DNA of 64,000 bases, from contig JAPLVR010000003.1 in the NCBI GenBank assembly GCA_026397015.1, positions 1 to 64,000 of the forward strand. The letters run 5' to 3'. Positions 37,754 to 47,639 of the stretch are shown here, piece after piece. The translations under genes and the position numbers were made by a program. A model generated the notes under the pieces. It made no database searches and had not been told where the DNA came from. It worked only from the letters and a program-made list of their open reading frames with translations. Each line of letters begins with the position of its first letter. The first letter of the stretch is position 1. Origin of the DNA: Candidatus Iainarchaeum sp. Lineage in GTDB: Archaea > Iainarchaeota > Iainarchaeia > Iainarchaeales > JAAZKV01.

Positions 37754-38560
37754 ATGCGCGCACCAACTGTCCTGCTTGGAATAGATGACTTTAATCCGGG
37801 TGTAATCGACGAAGATTCAGACGAACTGAAAAGGCTATTGAAATTTTTTAGGGAATTTCCGAAAGTCAGGGCGACCTGCTTTTGCGCCGCAAAATACAGT
37901 TACACAAACGATCCTGTAAGAAATCTTGCGATTAAAAATATTCAAAAATTGGTTAATCTCAAAGTAGAAAATGATTCCAACTTGCTTTCAAAAAATAAAG
38001 GGTGGGCGAAAAAAATCAGCGATATAAAAAATATTTCCCTTGAGTTGCACGGCTACACTCACTTCAACCCTTTGTTGGGAACGTGCGAGGAATTTAGGGG
38101 AATCGCAAAAGATGAAACTTACAAAAAAATTTTAGATGCGCAGGCAGAGTTTGCATCAATTGGAATTAAACCGAAAGTATTTGCCCCCCCCGGATGGGCT
38201 ATGAACGAACACATCTATTCTTTTTGCAGCACGAATCACATTTCAATCGCAAATTCATTCTACAATATAAAAACAAAAAAATATTCGGGAGAAAAAATAA
38301 ACCCGATGAAACAATCTGTTCACAACAGAGTGCTCTGCATACCGCGAAATGTTGATATTCACAACGGAAGCACGAGCGACATTAAGCATATAATAAAAAA
38401 CAACGGATTGGTTTCATTCCACAGTCACGCGAAAAACATAGGCGTTTCAAACGGGCTAACGGAAGAAAATGTTGGAAATTTAAGGGAACTCATTCTTTGG
38501 ATAAATAAAAATTACAAGCCAAATTTCAAATTTTTTCGCGAAATAAAAAGGGGCTTTTAA
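37754..38560 (+). CDS. Polysaccharide deacetylase-like (NodB/DUF2334-type)
   Basis: VLLGIDDFNPG..., ISLELHGYTHFNPL, FAPPGWAMNEHIYSF, LVSFHSHAKN. Confidence 0.65.
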   Translation: MRAPTVLLGIDDFNPGVIDEDSDELKRLLKFFREFPKVRATCFCAAKYSYTNDPVRNLAIKNIQKLVNLKVENDSNLLSKNKGWAKKISDIKNISLELHGYTHFNPLLGTCEEFRGIAKDETYKKILDAQAEFASIGIKPKVFAPPGWAMNEHIYSFCSTNHISIANSFYNIKTKKYSGEKINPMKQSVHNRVLCIPRNVDIHNGSTSDIKHIIKNNGLVSFHSHAKNIGVSNGLTEENVGNLRELILWINKNYKPNFKFFREIKRGF

Positions 38561-38561
38561 A

Positions 38562-39743
38562 TTGGAAAAAATAAGGGTTTGCAGATTTGTCGGGGAGAAT
38601 TTTCCAAGCTTCGAAAAAATAAATTCTGGGCTGGCGCCGAACTATTACAATTTGTCAAAGGAGCTCGCCAAATTAGGGGTTGAAACATCTATCGTTTGCC
38701 CGAAAGAGAAAGGGCAAAAGTATTTCGAGGAAACCGAAGGATTCACTGTGCACAGATTTGACGCCCCGAAGTGGAAATTGGCGGAGCTTTTTTTCAACCT
38801 CCCGCTAAATTTGGCGGCTTGGAAAAAAATAAACAGCGGGATCGAAAGGGATCTGTTTCAGTTCCACAATTTCTATGCGTACTGGGTTCAAAAATTTGCA
38901 AAGGAACCGAATGTGCTAACTGTTCACGGGTGCGATATTGAAATATACAATAATGTTCCGCCGTGGCCGATTCAGATGCCGTATAAGCACTTCAAATCCA
39001 AATGGGACATAACGAGAACGCTTATTTTATCAAAAAAAATGTGTGGGAACGCCACACGTGTTGTCGGTGTAGCCAAAGCGGTAACAAAGGAAGTGAAAGA
39101 AGACTTCGGCGTTGAAAACGCAATTACAATATACAATGGCATAGACAGTAAAATATTCTTCAAAAGAAAGGAAAACCCGTTTGAAAAAAATTCTGAAACA
39201 TTCAACATACTTTTTGTCGGGCGCATAACTCCTCTGAAGGGCATTGAATACTTATTTGAGGCAGTGGATGGAATAAAAAACGCCAAATTGTTTATGATTG
39301 GCGACATGAACAAAACTGAAGAGACTTATATGAAAATTATTCTCAGCAAAATAAAAAACAAAGAAAACATAATTTTTCTTGGAAAAGTGCCGAACATGGA
39401 ACTGCCAAAGTATTATTCCGGCGCGGATTGCATGATTTTGCCGTCGCTCGCGGAAGGATTTCCGAAGGTTGTTATTGAGGCAATGGCTTGTGGGTGCCCG
39501 GTAATCGCAACAAATGTTTCCGGAAATCCGGAAGTGGTGAATGAAAAAACAGGTTATCTTGTGGAACCGAAAAACAGCGCGCAACTAAGAGCAAAAATAT
39601 TGCACGTAATGCAGAATAGAGAAGAGGCAAAGAAAATGGCGCAGACTGCCTGCAAAATGATTCTTGAAAAATTTACGTGGGAAAATTCTGCAAAAGATTA
39701 CGCAAAACTTTACAAAAAGATGATGGCAGAGAAAAGCAGATAG
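38562..39743 (+). CDS. Family 4 glycosyltransferase
   Basis: NILFVGRITPLKGIEYLFEAV...DCMILPSLAEGFPKVVIEAMACGCPVIATNVSGNPEVV; TTG start. Confidence 0.93.
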   Translation: MEKIRVCRFVGENFPSFEKINSGLAPNYYNLSKELAKLGVETSIVCPKEKGQKYFEETEGFTVHRFDAPKWKLAELFFNLPLNLAAWKKINSGIERDLFQFHNFYAYWVQKFAKEPNVLTVHGCDIEIYNNVPPWPIQMPYKHFKSKWDITRTLILSKKMCGNATRVVGVAKAVTKEVKEDFGVENAITIYNGIDSKIFFKRKENPFEKNSETFNILFVGRITPLKGIEYLFEAVDGIKNAKLFMIGDMNKTEETYMKIILSKIKNKENIIFLGKVPNMELPKYYSGADCMILPSLAEGFPKVVIEAMACGCPVIATNVSGNPEVVNEKTGYLVEPKNSAQLRAKILHVMQNREEAKKMAQTACKMILEKFTWENSAKDYAKLYKKMMAEKSR

Positions 39744-39766
39744 AGAATTATTTTTCACACAAAAAA

Positions 39767-40390
39767 TTATTTTTTGCACAAAAAAGTAAGCCCGGTTGCA
39801 AACACTGAAGGAAAAAGTTTCTTGCCAGTATACGATTCCTTTATCACTTTCAATTCTGAATCGGAAATCATTTGAATTATTTTTTTTCTGTTAAAGAAGC
39901 GAATGTGCGCCGCCCTGCCGCTGAAAACGTCGGGCATATTTCCCAACAAAAAATTAATTCTGAAACGCCAATATGAATGATTTGGAACATTAATTATGAC
40001 AAACTTATTTGAAACGCGCTTCATCTCGACAAGCAAACCTTCTGGATTAAAAACATGCATCAAAACTTGAACACAAATAACACAATCAAAGCTGTTTTCC
40101 TTGAAGGGGAGACGCCCGTCCAAATCGACTTTCTTTACCATTAAGCCGTTTTTAGCGGCCTCTTTTAACGCCACATCTGAAATATCAATTCCTGTTACAT
40201 CAATTCCTTTGCTTTTTAGGCTTGACATTAGTTCGCCTCTGCCACAGCCGACGTCGAGAACACTTGAAACTTCAGGCAGGATGGAAATCACAGACATATT
40301 TGCACTATTTGGGGCCCGTTTTGAATCTTTATTGCGTGAAATCTTGACCGCCCAATTGTCATTGTGCAACCTTTCCCTCACCGAATTCAT
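39767..40390 (-). CDS. SAM-dependent methyltransferase
   Basis: SVLDVGCGRGELMSSLKSKGIDVTGIDISDVALKEAAKNG. Confidence 0.88.
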   Translation of the reverse strand: MNSVRERLHNDNWAVKISRNKDSKRAPNSANMSVISILPEVSSVLDVGCGRGELMSSLKSKGIDVTGIDISDVALKEAAKNGLMVKKVDLDGRLPFKENSFDCVICVQVLMHVFNPEGLLVEMKRVSNKFVIINVPNHSYWRFRINFLLGNMPDVFSGRAAHIRFFNRKKIIQMISDSELKVIKESYTGKKLFPSVFATGLTFLCKK

Positions 40391-40461
40391 AAAATAAGCT
40401 AAACCAAAAGTGTTAATAAATTCTTTGAATACGACTGAATCAAAAGCCTTTTATATGCTCA

Positions 40462-41646
40462 ATGCTGATTTATTTCATGAAACTGCTTGACAGCGCATAT
40501 AGAAAAAGAAAATCATACTTTTACAAGATGATTAACGGAAAGGCGCTTGAAAAAGAGTTGGAAAAGGATGAAACGACCGAAGAAAAGGAAAAGAAGTTTG
40601 AAAAAAAATTCGCCAAATTTATGGGGGTAAAACATGCATCACTTTTTGGCTCTGGCAACCACGCATTGATTACTGGGCTGGAGATGTCAAAGCTTGAAAA
40701 AGAAAGCGATATTTTAATCCAGGCGTTTACATGCAAACAGGTTCCGAGAATTATTTCAACAATTTATAACAGCCAATTGGCAGACATTGATGAAAGTTAC
40801 AATATTGACCTTTCCAAAGCGCAAGTATTGACTGGAAAAAAAACCAAAGCCATTCAGGCGATTTATTCGTACGGCAAGGCGATTAACTCAAAAAAAATCC
40901 AAGAGTTTTGTAAAAAAAATGAATTGATTCTTATCGAGGATTGCGCGCATTCATTGGGTGCGAAAAACGGAAAAAAAGCCGGTTCCATTGGAGAGTTCAG
41001 CATATTCAGCCTGCGAAAAAACCTGCCGGTGGGAAGCGGTGGGGTTCTCTGCACCAGCAACAACGAGTTTTACGATGAAATACTGCGCGAAAAAGAGGAT
41101 TCGAGCAGAAAGTTTGGAATAAAAAAGAAACTACTTGAAAAGCCGATAGTTTTTTTCAGAAAAAACTTTCCGCATGCGGGCGCACCATATGTTTTTTTGA
41201 GTAAATTGGGATACGGCAAGGAAGAAATGAATAAAGAACTGCTCGACAGGTTTGAAATCTCACTTGCAACACATTCTCTCACAATTCTGCCAGAAATAAT
41301 AAATAAAACGGTTGCAAATTCAAAGCTTTTGATGGATGAGCTCGGAACGGAAAAGTTTATTTTTCCGCGCGAAGAAAAAAAAGAAATCAATGTTTACACG
41401 CGCGTGCCGATTTTTTTCAAACGCCCAAACAAAGCGGTCGAAAAAATATGGTGGAAACTGCAGCAGGAGGGCTTCGAAACAGGGCTTTTTTACAAAACCG
41501 ATTTTGAAATTACCGCCGGCGGGAAAAAAGAAAACTTTCTTTTTTCAGTTAAAGCGGCGGAACATATGGTTCCAGTCGGTGTCCAGGGCTTGGACGAAAA
41601 ACAAATAATAGAGCTTGCTGAAAGGATAAAGAGCTTTTCAAAATAG
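40462..41646 (+). CDS. DegT/DnrJ/EryC1 family aminotransferase-like
   Basis: LILIEDCAHSLGAKNGKKAGSIGEFSIFSLRKNLPVGSGGVLCTSN (PLP-binding region); likely ATG near 40477. Confidence 0.83.
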   Translation: MLIYFMKLLDSAYRKRKSYFYKMINGKALEKELEKDETTEEKEKKFEKKFAKFMGVKHASLFGSGNHALITGLEMSKLEKESDILIQAFTCKQVPRIISTIYNSQLADIDESYNIDLSKAQVLTGKKTKAIQAIYSYGKAINSKKIQEFCKKNELILIEDCAHSLGAKNGKKAGSIGEFSIFSLRKNLPVGSGGVLCTSNNEFYDEILREKEDSSRKFGIKKKLLEKPIVFFRKNFPHAGAPYVFLSKLGYGKEEMNKELLDRFEISLATHSLTILPEIINKTVANSKLLMDELGTEKFIFPREEKKEINVYTRVPIFFKRPNKAVEKIWWKLQQEGFETGLFYKTDFEITAGGKKENFLFSVKAAEHMVPVGVQGLDEKQIIELAERIKSFSK

Positions 41647-41678
41647 CCCAGATTCAAAGTATTGCAAAAAAAATGAAG

Positions 41679-42632
41679 CTACTTTTTCAACTTTGAGAGA
41701 ATTTTTGCGACACCTAATCTTTTTTTGTACGCGTGATACTCAACAACTTTCCCGAATTTTTTCTTGAAACGATTAACATTGAATTTCTTTGAGCCCTCTT
41801 TGGCGTCAACCGCGATGTTGCTCAAATCGAACTGAACAAAGCCGTTTGAATTTGCCCACTTCATTGCATGCCATTTCAAAATATCATTAGGGAATAAACT
41901 CCTTTTTTCCCAATTGCTGGAAATGCTCAATTCGTAAACGCTTTTGCCGAAAGAACCGACCATAAGACCGGCTGCAAAAACACCATCTGAATCGCGCAAA
42001 ACAAAAAATTTTCCAACCTTATTTTCAATTATTTCTTCGTAAAGCGCATCAAAAAATTTTTTTGGATAAACTTCCAACCCCTCGGATTCATGGTGTTTTT
42101 TATAATACAGATAATAATCCCCCAAATCAGTTTTCCCACCCTCTGAAACAGCTTCCGAAAAGGCCCTGCATTTAGTCAGATTTTTTCTTGCTGCATGCCC
42201 AAGTGAACCAAACAGGTCTGCCTCGGGCATTTCGAGGCGTGCAACGACATTCTGCATTTTTATCGATTCAAATCCATTGAATAATTCCGGCTTATTCCAC
42301 ACAGTTGAACCCCAAATGGTAATTGAAATAATTCTGCGCCTGCGGCATTCTTCCTCAACCGCTGCCAAAAGTTCGGGCAAAAAGCTCTCATTTGAAATCA
42401 CTGGCGGCGCAAATGCCACAAATCCAGTGCCTAATTTTGAAGCAACTCCTTTCAGCGGTTGTTCGAAGCCGAGAAGCATTGAATCATTGGAACAAAAAAA
42501 AATCGGTTTGAAGCCGAAAGATTTTTGCATCACACGAGCATACTCTTTTGTGGAATAGATATGCGCCGCCCCAAACTTTAGAAGTCTCTCATCCCAGAAT
42601 TCAGGCGCAGGTTCGGTTATGCTAATTGCCAT
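41679..42632 (-). CDS. FemAB/GNAT-fold aminoacyl- or acyl-transferase-like
   Basis: FGAAHIYSTKEYARVMQKSFGFKPIFFC..., DLFGSLGHAARKNLTKCRAF, YELSISSNWEKRSLFPNDILKWHAMKWANSNGFVQFDLSNI. Confidence 0.75.
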   Translation of the reverse strand: MAISITEPAPEFWDERLLKFGAAHIYSTKEYARVMQKSFGFKPIFFCSNDSMLLGFEQPLKGVASKLGTGFVAFAPPVISNESFLPELLAAVEEECRRRRIISITIWGSTVWNKPELFNGFESIKMQNVVARLEMPEADLFGSLGHAARKNLTKCRAFSEAVSEGGKTDLGDYYLYYKKHHESEGLEVYPKKFFDALYEEIIENKVGKFFVLRDSDGVFAAGLMVGSFGKSVYELSISSNWEKRSLFPNDILKWHAMKWANSNGFVQFDLSNIAVDAKEGSKKFNVNRFKKKFGKVVEYHAYKKRLGVAKILSKLKK

Positions 42633-42665
42633 AAAAATAACCGTAAGAACTAATCATTCAACAAA

Positions 42666-43808
42666 TCATTTTGAAAACTTTTTCAGCCCTTCCAAAAGAA
42701 CCTCGACGACTTTTTTGCACTCGCTATCTTTTAGACGCAGATGAATTGGGAGAGTTATTAACTGCTCTGATTTTTTATGCGCATTAGGGCAAGAGCCTTT
42801 TGCATAAGAATACATCTTATATTCGGTGTTGTCCGTGTAATGCACACCCGGGTAAATATCATTATCATAAAAGTACTGCATTATTTCATCACGGTTATTA
42901 ACGCATATCTGGTAAAGGTGCCGCGAACTTACGCAGTCGGGTGCAGTTCTGACTATTTCGACTCCTTTAACACCTTCAAGAAGCTTATCATAAAGCGCGG
43001 CGATTTCTCTACGCCTGGAATTGTCTTCCTCCAAATATTTAAGTTGCACGAGGGCGATAGCTGCGGCAACCGCATTGCCGTGATATTTAAATCCGACATC
43101 TTCAACGTCATATTTCCACTTATAACCGCCTTTATTATTGTTGAAACGCTTATAAGTGTCTTTACTTATGCCCATCCAGCTAAGTTTCCATGCTTTTTTG
43201 TCAAGCCCATCGTCGGCAAAACAAATCATTCCGGAATCCGATGTCGGCAGATTTTTTATAGCCTGAAAACTGAAAACCGCGACATCCGCTTCGGAACCGA
43301 CATGCTTTCCATTTATTTTTGTTCCAGCCATGTGCGCGGCGTCAAGTATTAACTTCAATCCGTGTTTCTTACACAACTTAACAATTTCAAGATATTTTCC
43401 GGTGTTGCCGCCGATTCCGACAAACATCACCGCTTTTGTTTTTTTTGTTATTTTAGATTCAACCGATTTCGGATCAAGGCATAAGTATTGGTCAACGTCG
43501 GCAAAAACGGGCTTTAGATTTTCGTATAATATTGCGTGATTGGTGGAAACAAATGTAAGAGGCGTAGTTATTATTTCATCGCCGTTTTTCCACCCGAACT
43601 TTTTTTTAAGCACGCGAACAGCCAGATGCAAACCTGCCGTATTTGAGTTCAAAAAGTGCGCATTTTTAATGCCGACATATTCCTTCCATTTTTCTTCAAA
43701 TTCAACTGTTTTGAAGCCGACGCCGGTCCACCCCTTATCTAAGCACTGCCTTATTTCTTCGAGCACTTCTTCAGTATGGAATTTTGGAACAAAAACATTT
43801 ATCAACAT
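42666..43808 (-). CDS. DegT/DnrJ/EryC1 family aminotransferase
   Basis: MLINVFVPKFHTEEVLEEIRQCLDKGWTGVGFKTVEFE..., LILDAAHMAGTKINGKHVGSEADVAVFSFQAIKNLPTSDSGMI. Confidence 0.9.
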   Translation of the reverse strand: MLINVFVPKFHTEEVLEEIRQCLDKGWTGVGFKTVEFEEKWKEYVGIKNAHFLNSNTAGLHLAVRVLKKKFGWKNGDEIITTPLTFVSTNHAILYENLKPVFADVDQYLCLDPKSVESKITKKTKAVMFVGIGGNTGKYLEIVKLCKKHGLKLILDAAHMAGTKINGKHVGSEADVAVFSFQAIKNLPTSDSGMICFADDGLDKKAWKLSWMGISKDTYKRFNNNKGGYKWKYDVEDVGFKYHGNAVAAAIALVQLKYLEEDNSRRREIAALYDKLLEGVKGVEIVRTAPDCVSSRHLYQICVNNRDEIMQYFYDNDIYPGVHYTDNTEYKMYSYAKGSCPNAHKKSEQLITLPIHLRLKDSECKKVVEVLLEGLKKFSK

Positions 43809-43821
43809 AAAACCACATGCC

Positions 43822-44283
43822 CTAATAATTTTTTCTCTCCCAGTTATACGGAATAGATTTGTCGTCAAAAGGCAAACGAAATTCATCTGGATTTTTATAG
43901 TTGTATATCTGTGTTGGAATATTCAGCACCATTGCCTCGGTTTCAGAAATGCATTTGAAACCGTGATATACAAAAGGAGGAATTTGAAGCAATTTGTTGT
44001 TCTGCTCGCCCAAAAAAAATTCATTCAGCAACCCTTTGGTTTTTGAATCTACTCTGCTATCATAAATTACAATTTTCATCATTCCTTTAAGCACCACAAA
44101 ATTGTCATATTGCCCCTTATGAAAATGCCATGCTTTTACAACCCCGGGATAGGCGGCCGTGACATATGCTTGCCCGAATCCTTTGAAAACAGGATCGTCG
44201 GAACGCAAAATTTCCATTAATCTACCGCGCTCGTCCGGAAAAACTTTTAAATCCTTCAATATCACCCCATCAATCAATTCCAT
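43822..44283 (-). CDS. RmlC-like cupin (dTDP-4-dehydrorhamnose 3,5-epimerase family)
   Basis: LKVFPDERGRLMEILRSDDPVFKGFGQAYVTAAYPGVVKAWHFHKGQYDNFVVLKG. Confidence 0.85.
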   Translation of the reverse strand: MELIDGVILKDLKVFPDERGRLMEILRSDDPVFKGFGQAYVTAAYPGVVKAWHFHKGQYDNFVVLKGMMKIVIYDSRVDSKTKGLLNEFFLGEQNNKLLQIPPFVYHGFKCISETEAMVLNIPTQIYNYKNPDEFRLPFDDKSIPYNWERKNY

Positions 44284-44451
44284 CAAAGCCGCCCCCAAAA
44301 TTAATTTCTTAAAAACATTCGTAGTCAAAAAATTGATGCATCACCAACTATTACAAAAAGAATTACCTATAATTATTATAAATCAACCGAGAATTAGTAC
44401 AGTTTTCGTTTGTACCATAAACACTTAAAAAGCAAGGAAACTTTTTATATC

Positions 44452-45435
44452 ATGCCTAAAAGCATTCTTGTTACGGGCGGAGCCGGATACGTCGGCTACA
44501 CTGTGGTCGAGCGACTGGCAAAAAAATATCCAAGGGCAAAAATAATTATTTTTGACAATTTTTCCAAGGGAAAAATAGAGGGAGTTTCGGTTCTAAAAAA
44601 AAGGCACAAAAATATTGTATTAATCCCTTGGGAAAAGGCAGATATAAGGAGTTCCGAAAACGTCGAAGCCGTTTTCAGGCAGTATAAACCGGATGTTGTT
44701 GTGCACCTGGCGGCAATAGTTGACGCTTTCGCCACCAATTTGCGGGGCAAAGATCTCGAGTGCAGAATGGTGAACCAAAATGCGGCGATAGAGCTGGCAA
44801 AAATAGCAAAACGCAACGGCACAAAAATATTTGTCTTCCAATGCAGTGTCAGCATATACAGCAGGGGGGTTGAATTAAAGGAACCGGCTGAAAAGGCGCC
44901 GCTTTCAACTTACGGCAAAACAAAAATGATTGCCGAAAGGAAAATAATTTCACTCAGCGACGATTCATTCAAAGTTATTTCACTGAGGCCCGCGACTGTT
45001 GTCGGCTTTAACCCGTGCTTCAGATTTGAAACGATAATAAATTTGGTATGCGCGAGATCGGTTTATGGCGTTCCAACAAGGGTCTTTGAAAGCGCCCTGC
45101 GGGGGGACAAAACATATTTGCACTTGAAGGACAATGCTGCGGCGATCCTCTTTGCAATAGAACACAAGGACACAATGAATGGCAGGTGCTTCAATGTCAC
45201 TTCTTTCCACACGAATCTTGAAGAGGTGCTTAAAATCGTAAAAAAATATCTGAAAGAGGATTTCGCATACGAGATAGTTAGGGAAAAATCAATCAACCAG
45301 CAGGTATACACAATCAATTCGGACAAAATAAAGGGCGAAGGATTTAAGCCGAAAGGAAACCTTGATGAAGCGGTAAAAGAAATGATTCAAAATCTGAAAA
45401 AAATAAGAAATTTTTACAACAATCTAGCCAAATAA
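44452..45435 (+). CDS. NAD-dependent sugar epimerase/dehydratase (SDR)
   Basis: SILVTGGAGYVGYTVVERLAKKYP; YGKTK catalytic motif. Confidence 0.92.
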   Translation: MPKSILVTGGAGYVGYTVVERLAKKYPRAKIIIFDNFSKGKIEGVSVLKKRHKNIVLIPWEKADIRSSENVEAVFRQYKPDVVVHLAAIVDAFATNLRGKDLECRMVNQNAAIELAKIAKRNGTKIFVFQCSVSIYSRGVELKEPAEKAPLSTYGKTKMIAERKIISLSDDSFKVISLRPATVVGFNPCFRFETIINLVCARSVYGVPTRVFESALRGDKTYLHLKDNAAAILFAIEHKDTMNGRCFNVTSFHTNLEEVLKIVKKYLKEDFAYEIVREKSINQQVYTINSDKIKGEGFKPKGNLDEAVKEMIQNLKKIRNFYNNLAK

Positions 45436-45489
45436 ATCGCCTTCCAACCAAAAAAATTCAAACAAAACAAAAAATTTACTCAAAATATT

Positions 45490-46497
45490 CTACGCGCGCA
45501 ATTCCAAAACAAGGTTCTCAAACTTTTCACAGAAGGGCACAATGTCATACTGCTTCACAAGCCTACGCCCCATTTTTCCCGCTTTGCCCCTAAATGATTT
45601 ATTTTTAACGAGACGGTGCAACGCATTGAACCACTCATCTTCATTGTTGTTTGTTGAAATCAGGAAGCCGCTCCTTTCGTTTTCTATTAACTTTTTATTT
45701 ACGCCGACTGCGGTGGCAACACATGGAATTCCTGCGGCCATATACTGCAATAACTTGTAACCGCCTTTGCCCCTGTTCTCAGTATCATCCCTTATTGGCA
45801 TTACTCCAATATCAAATTCGGCCAAGTCTTTGCGTTCTTTTTCAAGGCTCCACTGCCTGTACTCAACCTGTATATTTTTGAATTCGTGATTTACCCTTTC
45901 TGTCGTTCCACCAATAATGACAAATCTAACTTTTGAACCCACTTTTTTTCCAATCCTTTCAAGGGCATTTGCAATAAGATTAATATTTTTGCTTGTGTTT
46001 GGGCTTCCAATCCAACCAATAGTAACCAAAGAAGATTTTTTTCTAAAATTCAAACATTTGGAATAATATGCAAAATTAATAGGGCCCAGAAGAATTTCAA
46101 CCCTTGCTTTCGGATTGACTTTTTTGCAATGCACCCTGTTGAATTCGTTTTCAACCAGAACCAAATCCGCGAGTTTCACAAATTCATCAACTTCGGGCCA
46201 CTTCATGTAGGACGGGTCATCAAGGTCGTAAATAATTTTTTTCCCGATGGATTTCATCAACTTCACAATAAATAGGATGCGCCTTGAAACGCTTTTCTGG
46301 ACAAAAAGAATATCAAAAAAAGGCGCCTTGAGAATGAATTCAAGCTCTCTTCCCCTGAATCCAAGGCCTGCGCCGGTGCATATTGTTGAATGGATTCTTT
46401 TATTTTTGAGCCGTGGAAGAATCTCATATACCCGCGTCCTCGAACTTGCAAGATTGTAATTTCCAAGAGGGAGGGCAAGAATTTTTATTTCAGCCAT
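45490..46497 (-). CDS. Family 4 glycosyltransferase
   Basis: LVTIGWIGSPNTSKNINLIANALERIG...DIGVMPIRDDTENRGKGGYKLLQYMAAGIPCVATAVGVN. Confidence 0.88.
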   Translation of the reverse strand: MAEIKILALPLGNYNLASSRTRVYEILPRLKNKRIHSTICTGAGLGFRGRELEFILKAPFFDILFVQKSVSRRILFIVKLMKSIGKKIIYDLDDPSYMKWPEVDEFVKLADLVLVENEFNRVHCKKVNPKARVEILLGPINFAYYSKCLNFRKKSSLVTIGWIGSPNTSKNINLIANALERIGKKVGSKVRFVIIGGTTERVNHEFKNIQVEYRQWSLEKERKDLAEFDIGVMPIRDDTENRGKGGYKLLQYMAAGIPCVATAVGVNKKLIENERSGFLISTNNNEDEWFNALHRLVKNKSFRGKAGKMGRRLVKQYDIVPFCEKFENLVLELRA

Positions 46498-46577
46498 ACT
46501 TTCACCCAAAACAGACAAACAAGCCTAGCTACTGACAGTACCAATAGGTTTAAAATACTAAAAAAGCTTTTTGGTTT

Positions 46578-47507
46578 ATGCATAAGCTCTCAATGATAGT
46601 AAACGCCTACAACGAGGAAAAGAATTTGCCCTCGTGCATCGCGTCGCTCAAAGACCAATCCGTAAAACTTTTTGAAATAATTGTAGTGGACAACGGGAGC
46701 ACCGATAAAACTGCGGAAGTGGCAAAAAAAGCCGGCGCAAAGGTTTTCAGCATAAAACCGCGAAGCAGGGGACTTGCAAGGGACTACGGATTGAGAAAAG
46801 CAAAAGGAAACATAATTGCCTATCTTGATTCAGACATGGTCGTTAACAGAGACTGGACAAAGGAAATTTTAAAAAAATTTGACGAGGGCACAAATTTTGT
46901 TGTCGATAGAATTCATGTTTGGAAGCCTGACAACCCCTACACAAAGAGTCTTGACACCTTCTACACTTTCAGAATAGACAACGATTACAAGCCCTTTACT
47001 GCATGGGCATACAGAAAAGATTTGTTAAAAAAAATTGGCGGGTACAAGGATGTTTGGCTTGAAGACGCGGAATTGGCGCAGCGCATATTCAAAGCAGGGT
47101 ACAAAATAGTGCTTGCGGATAAGGCCATAAGGTATCACAAGGGCTCGCCTCGAACTTTTTATGATACAATAAAAAGGAATTATTTCTTCGGCTTTCATGA
47201 TGCAAAAAGCGTTTACACCAAATATCCTGGAACACTTCCAAAAAAGAGGCTTGCGGCATATCTGCTGTTCATGGGCTTTGAAGCAGCTGCAATAATTTCC
47301 TCGCTCGCTCTTTGGAATACCACCTTCCTGCTTTGGATTCCAATATCGATTTTGCTTCTTTATTTCGCCCTGCTGGCGAAATTTTTATTCATAAATAAGG
47401 CATTCGGAAAAATTTCTTTCACAAACTGCATACTGATAAGTTATGCCTCGCTAATCCGCGCCCTCATCTGGCCGGCGGGGATAATAAGGGGATACTTTTT
47501 CAACTGA
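46578..47507 (+). CDS. Family 2 glycosyltransferase
   Basis: SMIVNAYNEEKNLPSCIASLKDQSVKLFEIIVVDNGSTDKTAEVAKKAG; YLDSDMVVN. Confidence 0.92.
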   Translation: MHKLSMIVNAYNEEKNLPSCIASLKDQSVKLFEIIVVDNGSTDKTAEVAKKAGAKVFSIKPRSRGLARDYGLRKAKGNIIAYLDSDMVVNRDWTKEILKKFDEGTNFVVDRIHVWKPDNPYTKSLDTFYTFRIDNDYKPFTAWAYRKDLLKKIGGYKDVWLEDAELAQRIFKAGYKIVLADKAIRYHKGSPRTFYDTIKRNYFFGFHDAKSVYTKYPGTLPKKRLAAYLLFMGFEAAAIISSLALWNTTFLLWIPISILLLYFALLAKFLFINKAFGKISFTNCILISYASLIRALIWPAGIIRGYFFN

Positions 47508-47613
47508 AAAAAACCTTAATCACTTTTTTCTTTTTTGTCGAATCTTCTTTTGCAATTCCAACAAAAACTGGTTCGCCGATTTCCCCGGACCCTATTATAG
47601 TCGTCATTTTCAT
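47500..47613 (-). CDS. Small ORF (37 aa) with Rossmann-like N-terminus; possible truncated dehydrogenase
   Basis: ATG at 47613: MKMTTIIGSGEIGEPVFVGIAKEDSTKKKKVIKVFFS*; GxGxxG; GGTGATG upstream. Confidence 0.4.
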   Translation of the reverse strand: MKMTTIIGSGEIGEPVFVGIAKEDSTKKKKVIKVFFS

Positions 47614-47639
47614 CACCCGCAGGCAAAGATCAAAAAAAT

